Source of the DNA: Penium margaritaceum
Lineage: Eukaryota; Streptophyta; Zygnematophyceae; Desmidiales; Peniaceae
Direction: 5' to 3'
Length of the DNA stretch: 64,000 nt
NCBI GenBank assembly: GCA_023375785.1
Contig: SZWC01000082.1
Span: 143,243-207,242 of the forward strand
Positions within the stretch are counted from its first letter, which is position 1; each line of letters starts with the position of its first letter. A program made the position numbers and the translations under genes. This document shows, piece after piece, positions 12,511 to 25,480 of this stretch. Under the pieces are notes generated by a model. It did not search any database, was not told the origin of the DNA, and saw nothing but the letters and a program-made list of their open reading frames with translations.

Positions 12511-13827
12511 GCACAACTCTAGCACAACTCCGGCACAACTCTGGCACAACTGTGGCATAACTCTGGCATTACTCTGGCACAGGTCTGGCACAACTCTACC
12601 ACAACTGTGGCACATCTCTGGTAAATCAATGGCACAACTATTGCACAACTCTGGAACAACTTTGGCACAACTCTGGCACAACTCTGGCACAACTCTGGCA
12701 CGACTCTGGCACAACTCCAGCACAACTCTGGCACAACTCTAGCACAACTCTGGCACAACTCTGGCACAACTCTGGCACAACTCTGGCACAACTCTGGCAC
12801 AACTCTGGTCAACGCTGACAACTCACAACAAGAGTCACAAATAGTCAGAGGGGGTAAAAATGGTTTGGGAACAAGGCTATCAACTAGAAAGCATAAAGAC
12901 ATTCAGTACATAGTGACACGGCGTACAGTGACAAACCAAATTAGGCAGATGCCACTAACCATGACCTGAAGATTTTCACAGTGTGTGGTCAACATTGAAA
13001 ACTCATAACACGAGTCACAACTGGTCAGAGGAGGAAACAATGGGTTGGGAACACGAGTTATCAACAAGCAAGTACAAACACCATCAGCAAGAAGAGGCAC
13101 GGTGTGGCTAGTGTGGACAGTGACCAACCAAGGATGCATACGTCACTGACTATGACCAAAGAAATTCATTATGTGTGGTCAACATTGACAACTCATAACA
13201 CGAGTGACAAATGGTCAGACGGAGAGACAATGGTTTGGGAACCCTACGTTTTGACTAGAAAGGACAAAGAACTGTAATAAGCAGTAGCACGGTGTGGCTA
13301 CTGTGCACACCGAACAACCAAACTAGGCATATGTCACTACCCATGACCAAAGGATTTCAGTATGGGTGGTCAACGTTCACAACCCATAACACAAGTCACA
13401 AATGGTCAGAGGGGGAAGCAATGGTTTCGGAATACTAGTTTTCAACTAGCAAGTACAAAGACCTTCTAGAATTAGTAGCACGGTGTGGCTACCATGCACA
13501 ACGACCAACCAAAATATGCTTGTGTACTGCCTTTGACAAAAGAAATCCGCCGCATGTGTTCAACGTTGAAAACTTATAATACGAGACACAAATTGTTAGA
13601 GGGGGGAACAATGGTTGGGGATACCAGGTATCAACTGGCAAGCACAAGGACCTTCAATAAGTAGTGGCACGGTGTGGCTACCATGTATAATGACCAACCA
13701 AAGGAGGCATGTGTCACTGACTGTGACCAAAGAACATCACTATGTGTGGTTGACTTTGACAACTCATAAGACGAGTCTCATAATACTAGTTATCGATTAG
13801 CAGGTACAAAGACCTGCAATATGTAGT

Positions 13828-13918
13828 GATTAACCATGGTCATGGGTAGTGACATATGCCTAGTTTGATCAACCATGGTCATGGGTAGTGACATGGTAGC
13901 CACAATGTGGCTACCATG
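13828..13918. repeat. Inverted satellite fragment with direct and inverted repeats inside a C monomer
   Basis: A C monomer is interrupted by a piece of satellite in reverse orientation. The phrase GGTCATGGGTAGTGACATAT is the complement of the F-to-A junction of the array. A 27-bp phrase starting GAT[T/C]AACCATGG occurs twice, at 13,828 and 13,867. The segment ends in a near-perfect palindrome: 13-bp arms CATGGTAGCCACA (13,892-13,904) and TGTGGCTACCATG (13,906-13,918) around one base. This fits a replication template switch that copied the opposite strand and returned. Confidence 0.85.
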
Positions 13919-16900
13919 CACAGTGATCAACCAAAGTATGCACATGTCATTGACCATGACAAAAGAATATCACATCATGTGGTCAACGTTGACAACTCAT
14001 AATACGAGTCACAGATAGTCAGAGGGGGTGACAATGGTTTGGGAACAATGGCTATCAACTAGACAGCACAACGACCTTCAGTACATGTGACCTCGTTTGG
14101 CAACCATGTGCAGCGACAAACCAAAGGAGGCATATGCCACTAACCATGACCAAAAGCATTTCACAGTGTGTGGTCAATGTTGAAAACTCTTAACACGAGT
14201 CACGAATGGTCAAAGACGGAAAAAAATTGGTTGGGAGCACTAGCTATTAAATAGAAAGTTCAAAGACCTGCAACAAGTAGTGGCACGGTGTGTCTAGTGT
14301 GCATAGTGACCAACCAAAGGATGCATACGTCACTGACTATGACCAAAGAAGTCCACTATGTGTGGTCAACATTGACAACTCATAACACGAGTTACAAATG
14401 GTCAGAGGGAGAGACAATGGTATGGAAACCCTAGTATTGACTCAATAGGACAAAGACATTCAATGCCTAGTGGCATGGTGTGACTACTATGTACACTAAA
14501 CAGCCAAACTAGGCATATGTTACTGACCATGACCAAAGCATTTCAGTATGGGTGGTCAACGTTCGCAACCCATAACACAAGTCACAAATGGTCAGAGGGG
14601 GAAAAAATGGTTTTGAAATATTACTTTTCAACTAGCAAGTACAACGGCCTTCAATAAGTAGAAGCACGGTGTGGCTACCATGCACAATGACTGACCAAAG
14701 GAGGCATATGTACTGGCTTTGACCAAAGAAATCCGCTGTGTGTGGTAACGTTGACAACTCATAATGCAAGTCACGCATGGTCAGAGGGGGACACAATGGT
14801 TTGGAAACACCAGGTATCAACTAGCAAGCACAAGGACCTTCAAAACGTAGTGGCACGGTGTGGCTACCATGTACAATGACCAACCAAAGTAGGCATGTGT
14901 CACTGGCTATGACCAAAGAATTTTTTTTAATGTGGTCAACGTTGACAACTCAAAACAAGTGTCAGAGGGGGTAACAATGGTTTGAAAACACTGGCTATCA
15001 ACTATAAAGCACAAAGACTTTCAGTACGTAGTGACACCACGTGGCAACCATGTACAATGACAAACCAAAGTAGGCATATGCTACTAAGCATGACCAAAAG
15101 AAGCTCACAGTGGGTGATCAAAGCTGGAAACGCATAACACGAGTCAAAAATGATCAGAAGGGAAAACATTTGGTTCGGAACACTAGTTCTCAACTCGAAA
15201 GTAAAAAGACCTTCAACATGTAGAGGCACGGTGTGGCTAGCGTGCACCATGACCAACCAAAGGATGCATATGACACTGAATATGACAAAAGAAGTCCACT
15301 ATGTGTGGTCAATATTGACAACTCATAACACGAGTCACAAACGGTCAAAGGAAGAGATAATGGTTTGGGAACCCTATGTATGGACTAGAAAGGATCAAGA
15401 AATTCAATACGTAGTGGCACGGTGTGGCTACTATGCACACCGAACAACCAGACTAGGCATCTGTCACTGACCATGACCAAAGAATTTCAGTATGGGTTGT
15501 CAACGTTCACAACCCATAACACGATTCAAAAATAGTCAGATGGGTAAACAATGGTGTTGCAATGTTAGTTTTTAACTACCAAGTACAACGACCTTGAATA
15601 AGTAGTAGTACGATGTGGCTACCATTCATAATGACCGACCAAAGTAGGCATATGTACTACCTTTGACCAAAGAAATCCGTCGTGTGTGGTCAACGTTGAC
15701 AACTCATACTACAAGTCACATATAGTGGGGGAAACAATGGTTTTGGAACACCAGGTATCAACTAGCTAGCACAAGGACCTTCAATAAGTAGTGGCACAGT
15801 CTGGCTACCATGTACAATGACCAACCAAAGTAGGCATGTGTCACTGACCATGACCAAATAATGTCACTATGTGTGGTGAACTTTGACAAGTTTTAACACG
15901 AGTCACAAAAGGTCAGAGGGCAAAACAATGGGTTGTGAACACTTGTTATGGATTAGCAAGTATTCAGGCCTTCAATATGTGGTGGCACCGTGTGGCTACC
16001 ATGCACAGTGACCAGCCAAAGTATGCATATGTCACTGACCATGACCATATAACTTCATTTAATGTGGTCAACATTGACAACTCAAAACAAGAGTCACAGA
16101 TAGTCAGAGGGGGTAACAATGGTTTGGGAACACTGGCTATCAACTAGAAAGCACAAAGACTTTGAGGACGTAGGGACACGGCGTGGCAACCACGTACAGT
16201 GACAAACCAAAGTAGGCATATGCTCACAATGTGTGATCAACGTTGAAAGCTCATCGCACAAGTCACAAATGGTCAGAAGGGAAAACATTTGATTAAGAAC
16301 ATTAGTTATCAACTCGCAAGTACAAAGACATTCAACAAGTAGTGGCACGGTGTGGCTAGTGTGCACAATGACCAACTAAAGGATACATATGACCCTGAAT
16401 ATGACCAAATAATATGTGTGGTCAACATTGACAACTCATAACAAGAGTCACAAATTGCCAGAGGAAGAGACAATGGTTTGGGAATCCTATGTATCGACTA
16501 GAAAGATGAAAGAACTTCAATACAGAGTGGCACAGTGTGGCTACTACGCACACCGAACAACCAAACTAGGCATCTGTCACTGATCATGACTAAAGAATTT
16601 CAGTATGGGTGGTCAACGTTCACAACCCATAACACGAGTCACAAATGGTCAGAGGGGGAAACGATGGTGTCGCAATTTTGGTTAATAACTAACAAGTACA
16701 ACGACCTTGAATAAGTAGTAGCACGGTGTGGCTACCATGCACAACGACTGACCATAAGAGGCATATGTACTCCCTTTGACTAGAGAAATCTGCTGTATGT
16801 CGTCAACGTTGACAACTCATAATACGAGTCACAAATGGTCAGAGGGAGAAACAATGGTTTGGGAACACCAGGTATTGACTAGCAATCACAAGGACCTTCA

Positions 16901-19900
16901 ATACGAAGTGGCGCGGTGTGGCTACCATGTACAATGACCAACCAAAGTAGGCATGTGTCACTGACCATGACCAAAGAATGTCACTATGTGTGGTCAACTT
17001 GGATAACTCATAACACAAGTCACAAGTGGTCAGAGGGGGAACCAATGGGTTGGGAATACTAGTTATGGATTAGCAAGTACAAAGACCTTCAATATGCAGT
17101 GGCACAGTGTGGCTACCGTGCACAGTGACCGACCAAAGTATGCATACGTCAATGACCATGACCAGAGAATTTCACTCCATGTGGTCAATGTTGACAACTC
17201 ACAACAAGAGTCACATATAGTCAGAGGGGGTAACAATGGTTTGGGAACTCTGGCTGTCAACTAGAAAGCACATAGACCTTCAGTACGTAGTGACATGGCG
17301 TGGCAACCATGTAGAGTGACAAACCAAAGTAGGCATATGCCACTAACCATGACTAAGAGAATTTCAATGTGTGTCGTCAACGTTGAAAACTCATAACAAG
17401 AGTCACAAATGGTTGGACGGGCAGACAATGGGTTGGGAACACTAGTTATAAACTAGCAAGTACAAATACCTTCAACAAGTAGTCGCACGGTGTGGCTAGC
17501 GTGCAAACAGACCAACCAGATGATGCATACGTCACTGACTACGACCAAAGAAGTCCACTATGTGTGGTCCACATTGACAACTCATAACACGAGTCACAGA
17601 TGGTAAAAGGGAGAGACATTGGTTTGGGAACCATATGTTTTGACCATAAAGGACAAAGAACTTCAATACGTAGTGGCACGGTGTGGCTACTATGTACACC
17701 GAACAACCAAACTAAACATATGTCACTTACCATGACCAAAGAATTTCAGTATGGGCGGTCAACGTTCACAACCCATAACACAAGCCACAAATGGTTAGAG
17801 GGGGAAACAATGGTTTTGGAATCTTAGTTTTCAACTAGCAAGTACAATGACCTTCAAGAAGTAGTAGCACGGTGTGGCTACCATGCACAATGACCGTCCA
17901 AAGTAGGCACATGTACTGTGTGTGGTCAACGTTGACAACTCATAATACAAGTCACAAATGGTCAGAGGGGGAAACAATGGTTTGGGAACACCAGGTATCT
18001 GCTAGCAAGAACAGGGACCTTCAATAAGTAGTGGTACAGTGTGGCTACCATGTACAATGACCAACTAAAGTAGGCATGTTTCACTGACCATGACCAAAGA
18101 ATGTCACTATGTGTGATCAACTTTCAAAACTCATAACACGAGTCATAAATTGTCTGAGGGAGAAACAACGGTTTGTTAATACTAGTAATCGATAAGCAAG
18201 TACAAAGACCTTCAATATGTAGTGGCACAATGTGGCTACCATGCACACTGACCAACTAAAGTACGCATATGTCGCTGACCATGACCAAAGAATTTCACTT
18301 CATGTGGTCAACATTGGCAACTCACAACAATAATCACAGATAGTCAGAGGGGGTAACGATGGGTTGGGAACACTGGCGATCAACTAGAAAGCAGACAGAC
18401 CTTCAATACAGAGTGACACGGCATGGCAACCATGTGCAGTGACAAACAAAAGTAGGCATATGCGACTAACAATGACCAAAAGAATTTCACAATGTGTGGT
18501 GAACATTGAGAACACATAACACGAGTCACAAATGGTAAGAGGGGGAAACAATGGATTGGGAACAATAGTTATCAACTAGCAAGTACAACAACCTTCAACA
18601 AGTAGTGGCACGGTGTGCCTAGCGTGCACAGTGACCAACCAAATTATGCATACGTCAGTGACTATGACCAAAGAAGTCCACTATGTGTGGTGAACATTGA
18701 CAACTCATAACACAAGTCAAAAATGCTCAGAGGGAGCGACAATGGTTTGGGAACCCTATGTATTGACTATAAAGGACAAAGAACTTCAATACGTAGTGGC
18801 ACGGTGTGGCTACTATTCACATCGAACAACCAAACCAGGCATATGTCACTGACCATGACCAAATATTTTTGATATGGGTGGTCAACGTTCACAACCAATA
18901 ACACGAGTCACAAATGGTCAGACGGGGGGAACAATGGTTTCGGAATGCTAGTTTCCAACTAGCAACTACAACGACCTTCAATACGTAGTAGCACAGTGTG
19001 GCTACCATGCACAATGACCGACCAAAGTAGGCATATGTACTGCCATTGATAAAAGATATATGCTGTGTGATGTCAACATTGACAACTCATAGCACGAGTC
19101 ACAAATGGTCAGAGGGGGAAACAATGGTTTGGGAACACCAGCTATGAACTAGAAAGCACAAAGACCTTCAATAAGTAGTGGCACTGTGTGGCTACCATGT
19201 ACAATGACCAACCCAAATAGGCATGTAGCACTCACCATGACCAAAGAATGTCACTTTGTGTGGTCAACATTGGCAACTCATAACACAAGTCACAAGTGGT
19301 CAGAGAGGGAACCAATGGGTTGGGAGTACTAGTTATCGATTAGCAAGTACAAACACCTTCAATATGTAGTGGCACATTGTGGCTACCATGCACAGTGACC
19401 GACCATAGCATGCATATGTCACTGACTATGACCAAAGAATTTAACTCCATGTGGTCAACGTTGAGAACTGACAACAAGAGTCACATACAGTCAGAGGGGG
19501 TAACAATGGTTTGGGAACAATGGCTGTAAAGTAGAAAGCACGAAGACCTTTAGTACGTAGTGACACGGCGTGGCAACCATGTAGGGTGACAAACCAAAGT
19601 AGGCATATGCCACTAACCATGACCAAACGAATTTCAGAGTGTGTTATCAACACGAGTCACAAATGGTAACACGGGGAACCAATGGCTTGGGAACACTATT
19701 CATCAACTAGCAAGTACAAAAACCTTCAACAAGTAGTGGCACGGTGTGGCTAGCGTACACAGTGACCAACCAAATGATGCATACGTCACTGAGTATGACC
19801 AAGGAAGTCCACTTTGTGTGGTCAACATTGACAACTCATAACACAAGTGAAAAATGGTCAGAGGGAGAGACAATGGTTTGCGAACCCTATGTATTGACTA

Positions 19901-21191
19901 GAAAGGACAATGCACTTCAATACGTAGTGGTACAGTGTGCCTACTATGCACACCAAACAACCAAACTAGGCGTATATTACATACCATGACCAAAGAATTT
20001 CAATATGGGTGGTCAACGGTCACAACCCATAACACGAGTCACAGATGGTTAGAGGGGGAAACAATTGTTTCAGAACATTAGTTTTCAACTAGCAAGTACA
20101 ACGACCTTCGATACGTAGTGGAACGGTGTGGCTATCATGCACAATAACCGACCAAAGTAGGCATATGTACTGCCTTTGACCAAAGAAATCCGCTACGTAT
20201 GGTCAGCGTTGACAGCTCATAATACGAGTCACAAACGGTGAGAGGGGGAAACAATGGTTTGGGAACACCAGGTATCAACTAGCAAGCACAATGACATTCA
20301 ATAAGTAGTCACACGGTGTGCCTACCATGTACAATGACCACCCAAAGTAGGCATGTGTTACTAACCATGACCAAAGAATGCCACTATGTGTGGTCAACTT
20401 TGACAACTCATACCACGAGTCACAAATGGTCAGAGGGGGAAACAGTAGTTTTTGAATACTAGTTATCGTTTAGCAAGTACAAAGACCTTCAATATGTATT
20501 GGCACAGTGTGGCTACCATGCACAGTGACCAACCAAAGTAGGCATATGTCACTGACCATGACCAAAGAATTTCACTTCATGTGGTCAACGCTGACAGTTT
20601 ACAACAAAAGTCACAGATAGTCAGAGGGGGTAAGAACGGTTTGGGAACACTGGCTATCAACTAGAAAGCACAAAGACCGTCAGTACAAAGTAACATGGCG
20701 TGGCAACCATGTGCAGTGACAAACCAAAGTAGACATATGCCACTACCCATGACCAAAAGAATTTCATAGTGTGTGGTCAACATTGAAAACTCGGAACACG
20801 AGTCACAAATGGTCAGAGGGGGAAACAATGGATTGGGAACACTGGTTATCAAGTATCAAGTACAAAGACCTTCAACAAGTTGTGGCACAGTGTGGCTAGC
20901 ATGCACAGTGACCAGCCAAAGGATGCATACGTCACTGACTATGACCAAAGAAGTCCACTATGTGTGGTTGATATTGACAATACATAACACGAGTCACAAA
21001 TGGTCAGAGTGATAGACAATGGTTAGGTAACCGCATTTGTTGACTTGAAAGGACAGAAAACGTAAACACCTGGTGGCACGGCATTGCTACTATGCACACC
21101 AAACAACCAAACTAGGCATATGTCACTGACCATGATCAAAGAATTTCAGTATGGGTGGTTAACGTTCACAACCCAAAACACAAGTCACATA

Positions 21192-21228
21192 CGTTGTACT
21201 TGCTAGTGTTCAAATAGCAAGTACAACG
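21192..21228. repeat. Hairpin: 14-bp perfect inverted repeat replacing the centre of an A monomer
   Basis: The arms CGTTGTACTTGCTA (21,192-21,205) and TAGCAAGTACAACG (21,215-21,228) are perfect reverse complements separated by nine bases. The right arm is normal satellite text. The left arm is its inverted copy and replaces the expected AATGGTCAGAGGGGGAAAC region of the monomer. This is a second snap-back event in the array. Confidence 0.88.
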
Positions 21229-22249
21229 ACCTTCAACAAGTAGTAGCACGGTGTGGCTACCATGCACAATGACCGACCAAAGTAGGCATATGTACTGCCT
21301 TTGACCAAAGAAATCTGCTGTGTGTGGTCAACGTTGACAACTCATAATACGAGTCACTAATGGTCAGAGGGGGAAAGAATGGTTTGGGAACACCGGGTAT
21401 CAACAAGCAAGCACAGGGACCTTCAATAAGTAGTGGCACGGTGTGGCTACCATGTACAATGACCAACCAAATTTGTCATGTGTCACTGACCATGACCAAA
21501 GAATGTCACTATGTGTGGTCAACTTTGACAACTCATAACACGAGTCACAAATGGTATGAGAATGAACAATTGTTCTTGAATACTAGTTATCGATTTGCAA
21601 GTACAAATACATTCGATATGTAGTGGCAAAGTGTCGCTACCATGCATAGTGACCAACCAAAGTATGCATATGTCACTGACCATGACAAAAAATCTTCACT
21701 TCATGTGGTCAACGCTTACAACTCATAACAAGGGTCACAGATAGTCAGAGGGGGTAATAATGGTTGTGGAACACTGGCTATTAAACAAAAAAGCACAAAG
21801 ACCTTTAGTACGTAGTGACACGGTGTGGCAACCATGTACAGTGACAAACCAAAGTAGGCATATGCCACTAACCATGACCAAAATAGTTTCACAGTGTGTG
21901 GTGAACGTTGAAAACGTATAAACGAGTCACAAAACGGTCACAGGGGGAAACAATGGGTTGGGAGCACTAGTTATCAACAAGAAAGTACAAAGACCCTCAA
22001 CAGGTAGTGGCACGGTGTGGTTAGTGTGGACAGTGAGCAGCCAAAGGATGCATACATCACTATCTATGATGACAAGAGTCCACTATGTATGATCAACATT
22101 AACACGAGTCACAAATGTTCGGAGGGAGAGACAATGGTTTGGGATCCCTATGTATTGACTAGAAAGGACAAAGAACGTCAATACGTAGTAGCACAGTTTG
22201 GCTACTATGCACACCAAACAACTAAACTAGGCTTCTGTCACTGACCATG

Positions 22250-22440
22250 ACCAAAGAATTTCAGTATGGTTGGTCAATGTTCACAACCCATAACATGAGT
22301 CACAAATTGTCAGAGGGGGAAACAATGGTTTCAGAATATTAGTTTTCAATTAGAACGCACAGAGACCTTCGGTACGTAGTGACACGGTGTGGCAACCATG
22401 TACAGTGATAAACCAAAGTAGGCATATGCCACTAACCATG
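22250..22440 (+). repeat. A/D chimeric monomer in a three-monomer unit
   Basis: The monomer begins as type A (CAGTATGGTTGGTCAATG, then CAGAATATTAGTTTTCAA) and ends as type D (GGTACGTAGTGACACGG, GGCAACCATGTACAGTG). The next monomer is E. The spacing between the flanking F monomers is about 573 bp, or three monomers, so B, C and parts of A and D are absent. Unequal crossover between non-matching monomers explains it. Confidence 0.85.
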
Positions 22441-24349
22441 ACCAAACGAAGCTGGTAGCCTGTGGTCAACGTTGAAAACTCATAACACGAGACACAAATG
22501 TTCAGAGGGGGAAACAATGGATTAGGAACATTAGTTATCATTTAACAAGTACAAATACCTTCAACAAGCACTGGCACGGTCTAGCTAGCGTGCACAGTGA
22601 CCAACCAAATGATGCATACGTCACTGATTATGACCAAATAAGTCCACTATGTGTGGTCAACATTGACAAGTCATAACACAAGTCAAAAATGGTCAGACGG
22701 AGAGACAATGGTTTGAGAACCCTATGTATCCACAAGAAGGGATAAAGAACTTCAATACGTTGTGGCACAGTGTGGCTACTATTCACACCAAACAACCAAG
22801 ATAGGCATGTGTCACTGACCATGACCAAAGAATTTCAGTATGGGTGGTCAACGTTCACAACCCATAACACGAGTCACAATTGCTCAAAGGGGGAAACAAT
22901 GGTTTTGGAATGTTATTTTTCAACTAGCAAGTACAACGACCTTCAATACGTAGTAGCACGGTGTGGCTACCATGCATAATGACCGACCAGAGTAGGCATA
23001 TGTACTGCCTTTGACCAAAGAAATCCGTTGTGTGTGGTCAACGTGGACAACTCATAATACAAGTCACAAATGGTCAAAGGGGGAGACATTGCTTTGGGAA
23101 CACAGGGTATCAACTACCAAGCACAATGACTTTCAATAAGTAGTGGCACAGTGTGGCTACCGTTTACAATGACCAACCAAAGTAGGCATGTGTCACTTAC
23201 CATGACCAAAGAACGTCACTATGTGTGGTCAACTTTGACAACTCATAACACGAGTCACACATGGTCAGAGGGGGAAACAATAATTTGTGAATACTAGTCA
23301 TCGTCTAGAAAGTACAAAGACCTTCAATATGTAGTGGCACAGTGTGGCTACCATGCATAGTGAACAACCAAAGCATGCATATGTCACTAACCATGACCAA
23401 AGAATTTCACTTCATGTGGTCAACGTAGACAACTCACAACAAGAGTGACAGATATTCAGAGGGGGTAACAACGGGTTGGGAACACAGGCTATCAACTAGA
23501 AAGCACAAAGATCTTCAGTACAAAGTGACACAGCATGGCAACCATGTGCAGTGACAAACCAAAGTAGGCATATGCCACTAACCATGACCAAATGAGTTTC
23601 ACAGTGTGTGGTAAACGTTAAAAACACAAAACACAAGTCACAAATTGTCAGAGGGGAAAACAATGGCTTGGGAGCACTAGTTATCAACTAGAAAGTACGA
23701 AGACCTTCAACACATAGTGGCACGGTGTGCCTAGCGTGCACAGTGACCATCCAAAGATCCATACGTCACTGTGTATGACCTTAGAAGTCCACTATGTGTG
23801 GTCAACATTGACAACTCATGACACAAGTCACAAATGCTAAGAGGGATAGACAATGGTTTAGGAACCCTATGTATTGACTAGAAAGGACAAAGAACTTCAA
23901 TACATAGTGGCACGGCGTGGCTACTATGTACACCGAACAACCAAACTAGGCATATGTCACTGACCATGACCAAAGAATGTCAATATGGGTGGTCAATGTT
24001 CTCAACCCATAACACAAGTCACATATGGTCAGAGGGGGAAACAATGGTTTTGGAATTTTTTTCTGTACATTTAGCAAGTACAATGACATTCAATAAGTAG
24101 TAGCACGGTGTGGCTACCATGCACAATGACCAACAAAAGTAAGTATTTGTACTGCCTTTTGACCAAAGAAATCTGTTGTGTGTGGTCAACAGTGACAATT
24201 CACAATACGAGTCACAAATGGTCAAAGGGGGAAACAATGGTTTCGGAACATCAGGTATCAACTAGCAAGCACACGGACCTTCAATAAGTAGTGGCACAGT
24301 GTGGCTACATTGTACAATGACCAACCAAAGTAGGCATGTATCCCTGACA

Positions 24350-24520
24350 TGACCAAAGAGTGTTACTATATGTGGTCAACTTTGACAACTCATAACACGA
24401 GTCACAAATGGTAAGAGGGGGAATATGGGTTGGGAACAATGGTTGTCAACTAGCAAGTATAAAGACCTTCAACAAGTAGTGGCATGGTGTGGCTAGCGTG
24501 CACAGTGACTAACCAAAGGA
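24350..24520 (+). repeat. C/E chimeric monomer in a four-monomer unit
   Basis: The monomer starts as type C (GTGGTCAACTTTGACAACTC) and after about 24,415 continues as type E (GGGTTGGGAACAATGG, GGCTAGCGTGCACAG). D is missing. The F-to-F spacing is about 766 bp, matching four monomers. Confidence 0.85.
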
Positions 24521-25299
24521 TGCATATGTCACTGACTATGACCAAAGACGTCCACTATGTGTGGTCAACATTGAGAACTCATAACACGAGTCACAAATGG
24601 TCAGACGGAGAAACCATGATTTGGGAACCCTATGTATCGATGAGAAAGGACAAAGAACTTCAAAACATAGTAGCACGGTGTGGCTACTATGCACACCGAA
24701 CAACCAAACTAGGCCTATGTCACTGACCATGACCAAGGAATGTCAGCATGGGTGGTCAACGTTCACAACCCATCACACGAGTCACAAATGGTCAGATGGG
24801 GGAACAATGGTTTCGGAATATCAGTTTTCAACTAGCAAGTACTACGACCTTGAATAAGTAGTAGCACGGTGTGGCTACCATGCACAATGACCGACCAAAG
24901 TAGGCATATGTACTGCCTTTGACCAAATAATTCCTCTGTGTGGTCAATGTTGGCAACTCATAATACGGGTCACAAATGGTCAGAGGGGGAAGCAATAGTT
25001 TGGGAACACCAAGTATCAACTAGCAAGCACAAGAACCTTCAATTATTAGTGGCACGATGTGGGTACCATGTACAATAACCAGCCACAGTATGCATTAGTC
25101 ACTAACCATGACCAAAGAATGACACTATGTGTGGTCAACTTTGACAACTCATAACACGAGTCGCAAGTGGTCAGAGGGACAAACAATGGTATGTCAATAC
25201 TAGTTATCGATTAGCAAGTACAAATACCTTCAATATCTAGTGGCACAGTGTGGTTACCATGCATAGTGACCCAACAAAGTATGCATATGTCACCGACCA

Positions 25300-25480
25300 T
25301 GACCAAAGAATTTCACTTCATGTGGTCAACGCTGACAACTCACAACAAGAGTCACAGAAAGTCAGAGGGGGTAACAATGGTTTCAGAATATTACTTTTCA
25401 ACTAGAACGCTCAAGGATCTTCAGTACGTAGTGACACGGTGTGGCAACCATGTACAGTGATAAACCAAAGTAGGCATATG
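25300..25480 (+). repeat. D monomer with an A-type centre (conversion tract)
   Basis: The head is type D (CACTTCATGTGGTCAACG, AGAGGGGGTAACAATGG), the centre reads TTTCAGAATATTACTTTTCA as in type A, and the tail returns to type D (CAGTACGTAGTGACACGG). The centre and its unusual TAGAACGC word match the A/D chimera near 22,330, which suggests a short tract was copied from that chimera or its relative. Confidence 0.75.

Larger units (their letters stand above)
1..12807. repeat. 11-bp minisatellite array, consensus CTCTGGCACAA
   Basis: The whole stretch is built from head-to-tail copies of an 11-bp unit, CTCTGGCACAA, with scattered substitutions such as GGCACAG, GGAACAA, TGCCACA and CCGGCAC. Length changes between units are rare. 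Because 11 is not a multiple of 3, three units (33 bp) read as one 11-residue period: LAQLWHNSGTT on the plus strand and CQSCARVVPEL on the minus strand. The consensus has no stop in any frame, which explains the long overlapping ORFs on both strands. No promoter, intron signal or non-repeat sequence was seen. The array runs off the left edge, so its full length is unknown. It ends inside a satellite monomer near 12,807. It is tandem-repeat DNA, possibly pericentromeric or subtelomeric; that location is inference. Confidence 0.97.

Noticed and set aside
1-12807. CRISPR-like array
   Set aside because: Repeats are contiguous with no unique spacers, and the surrounding elements are eukaryotic.
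1-12807. Telomeric repeat array
   Set aside because: The unit CTCTGGCACAA does not resemble plant or algal telomere repeats (TTTAGGG and variants), and no run of such repeats is present.
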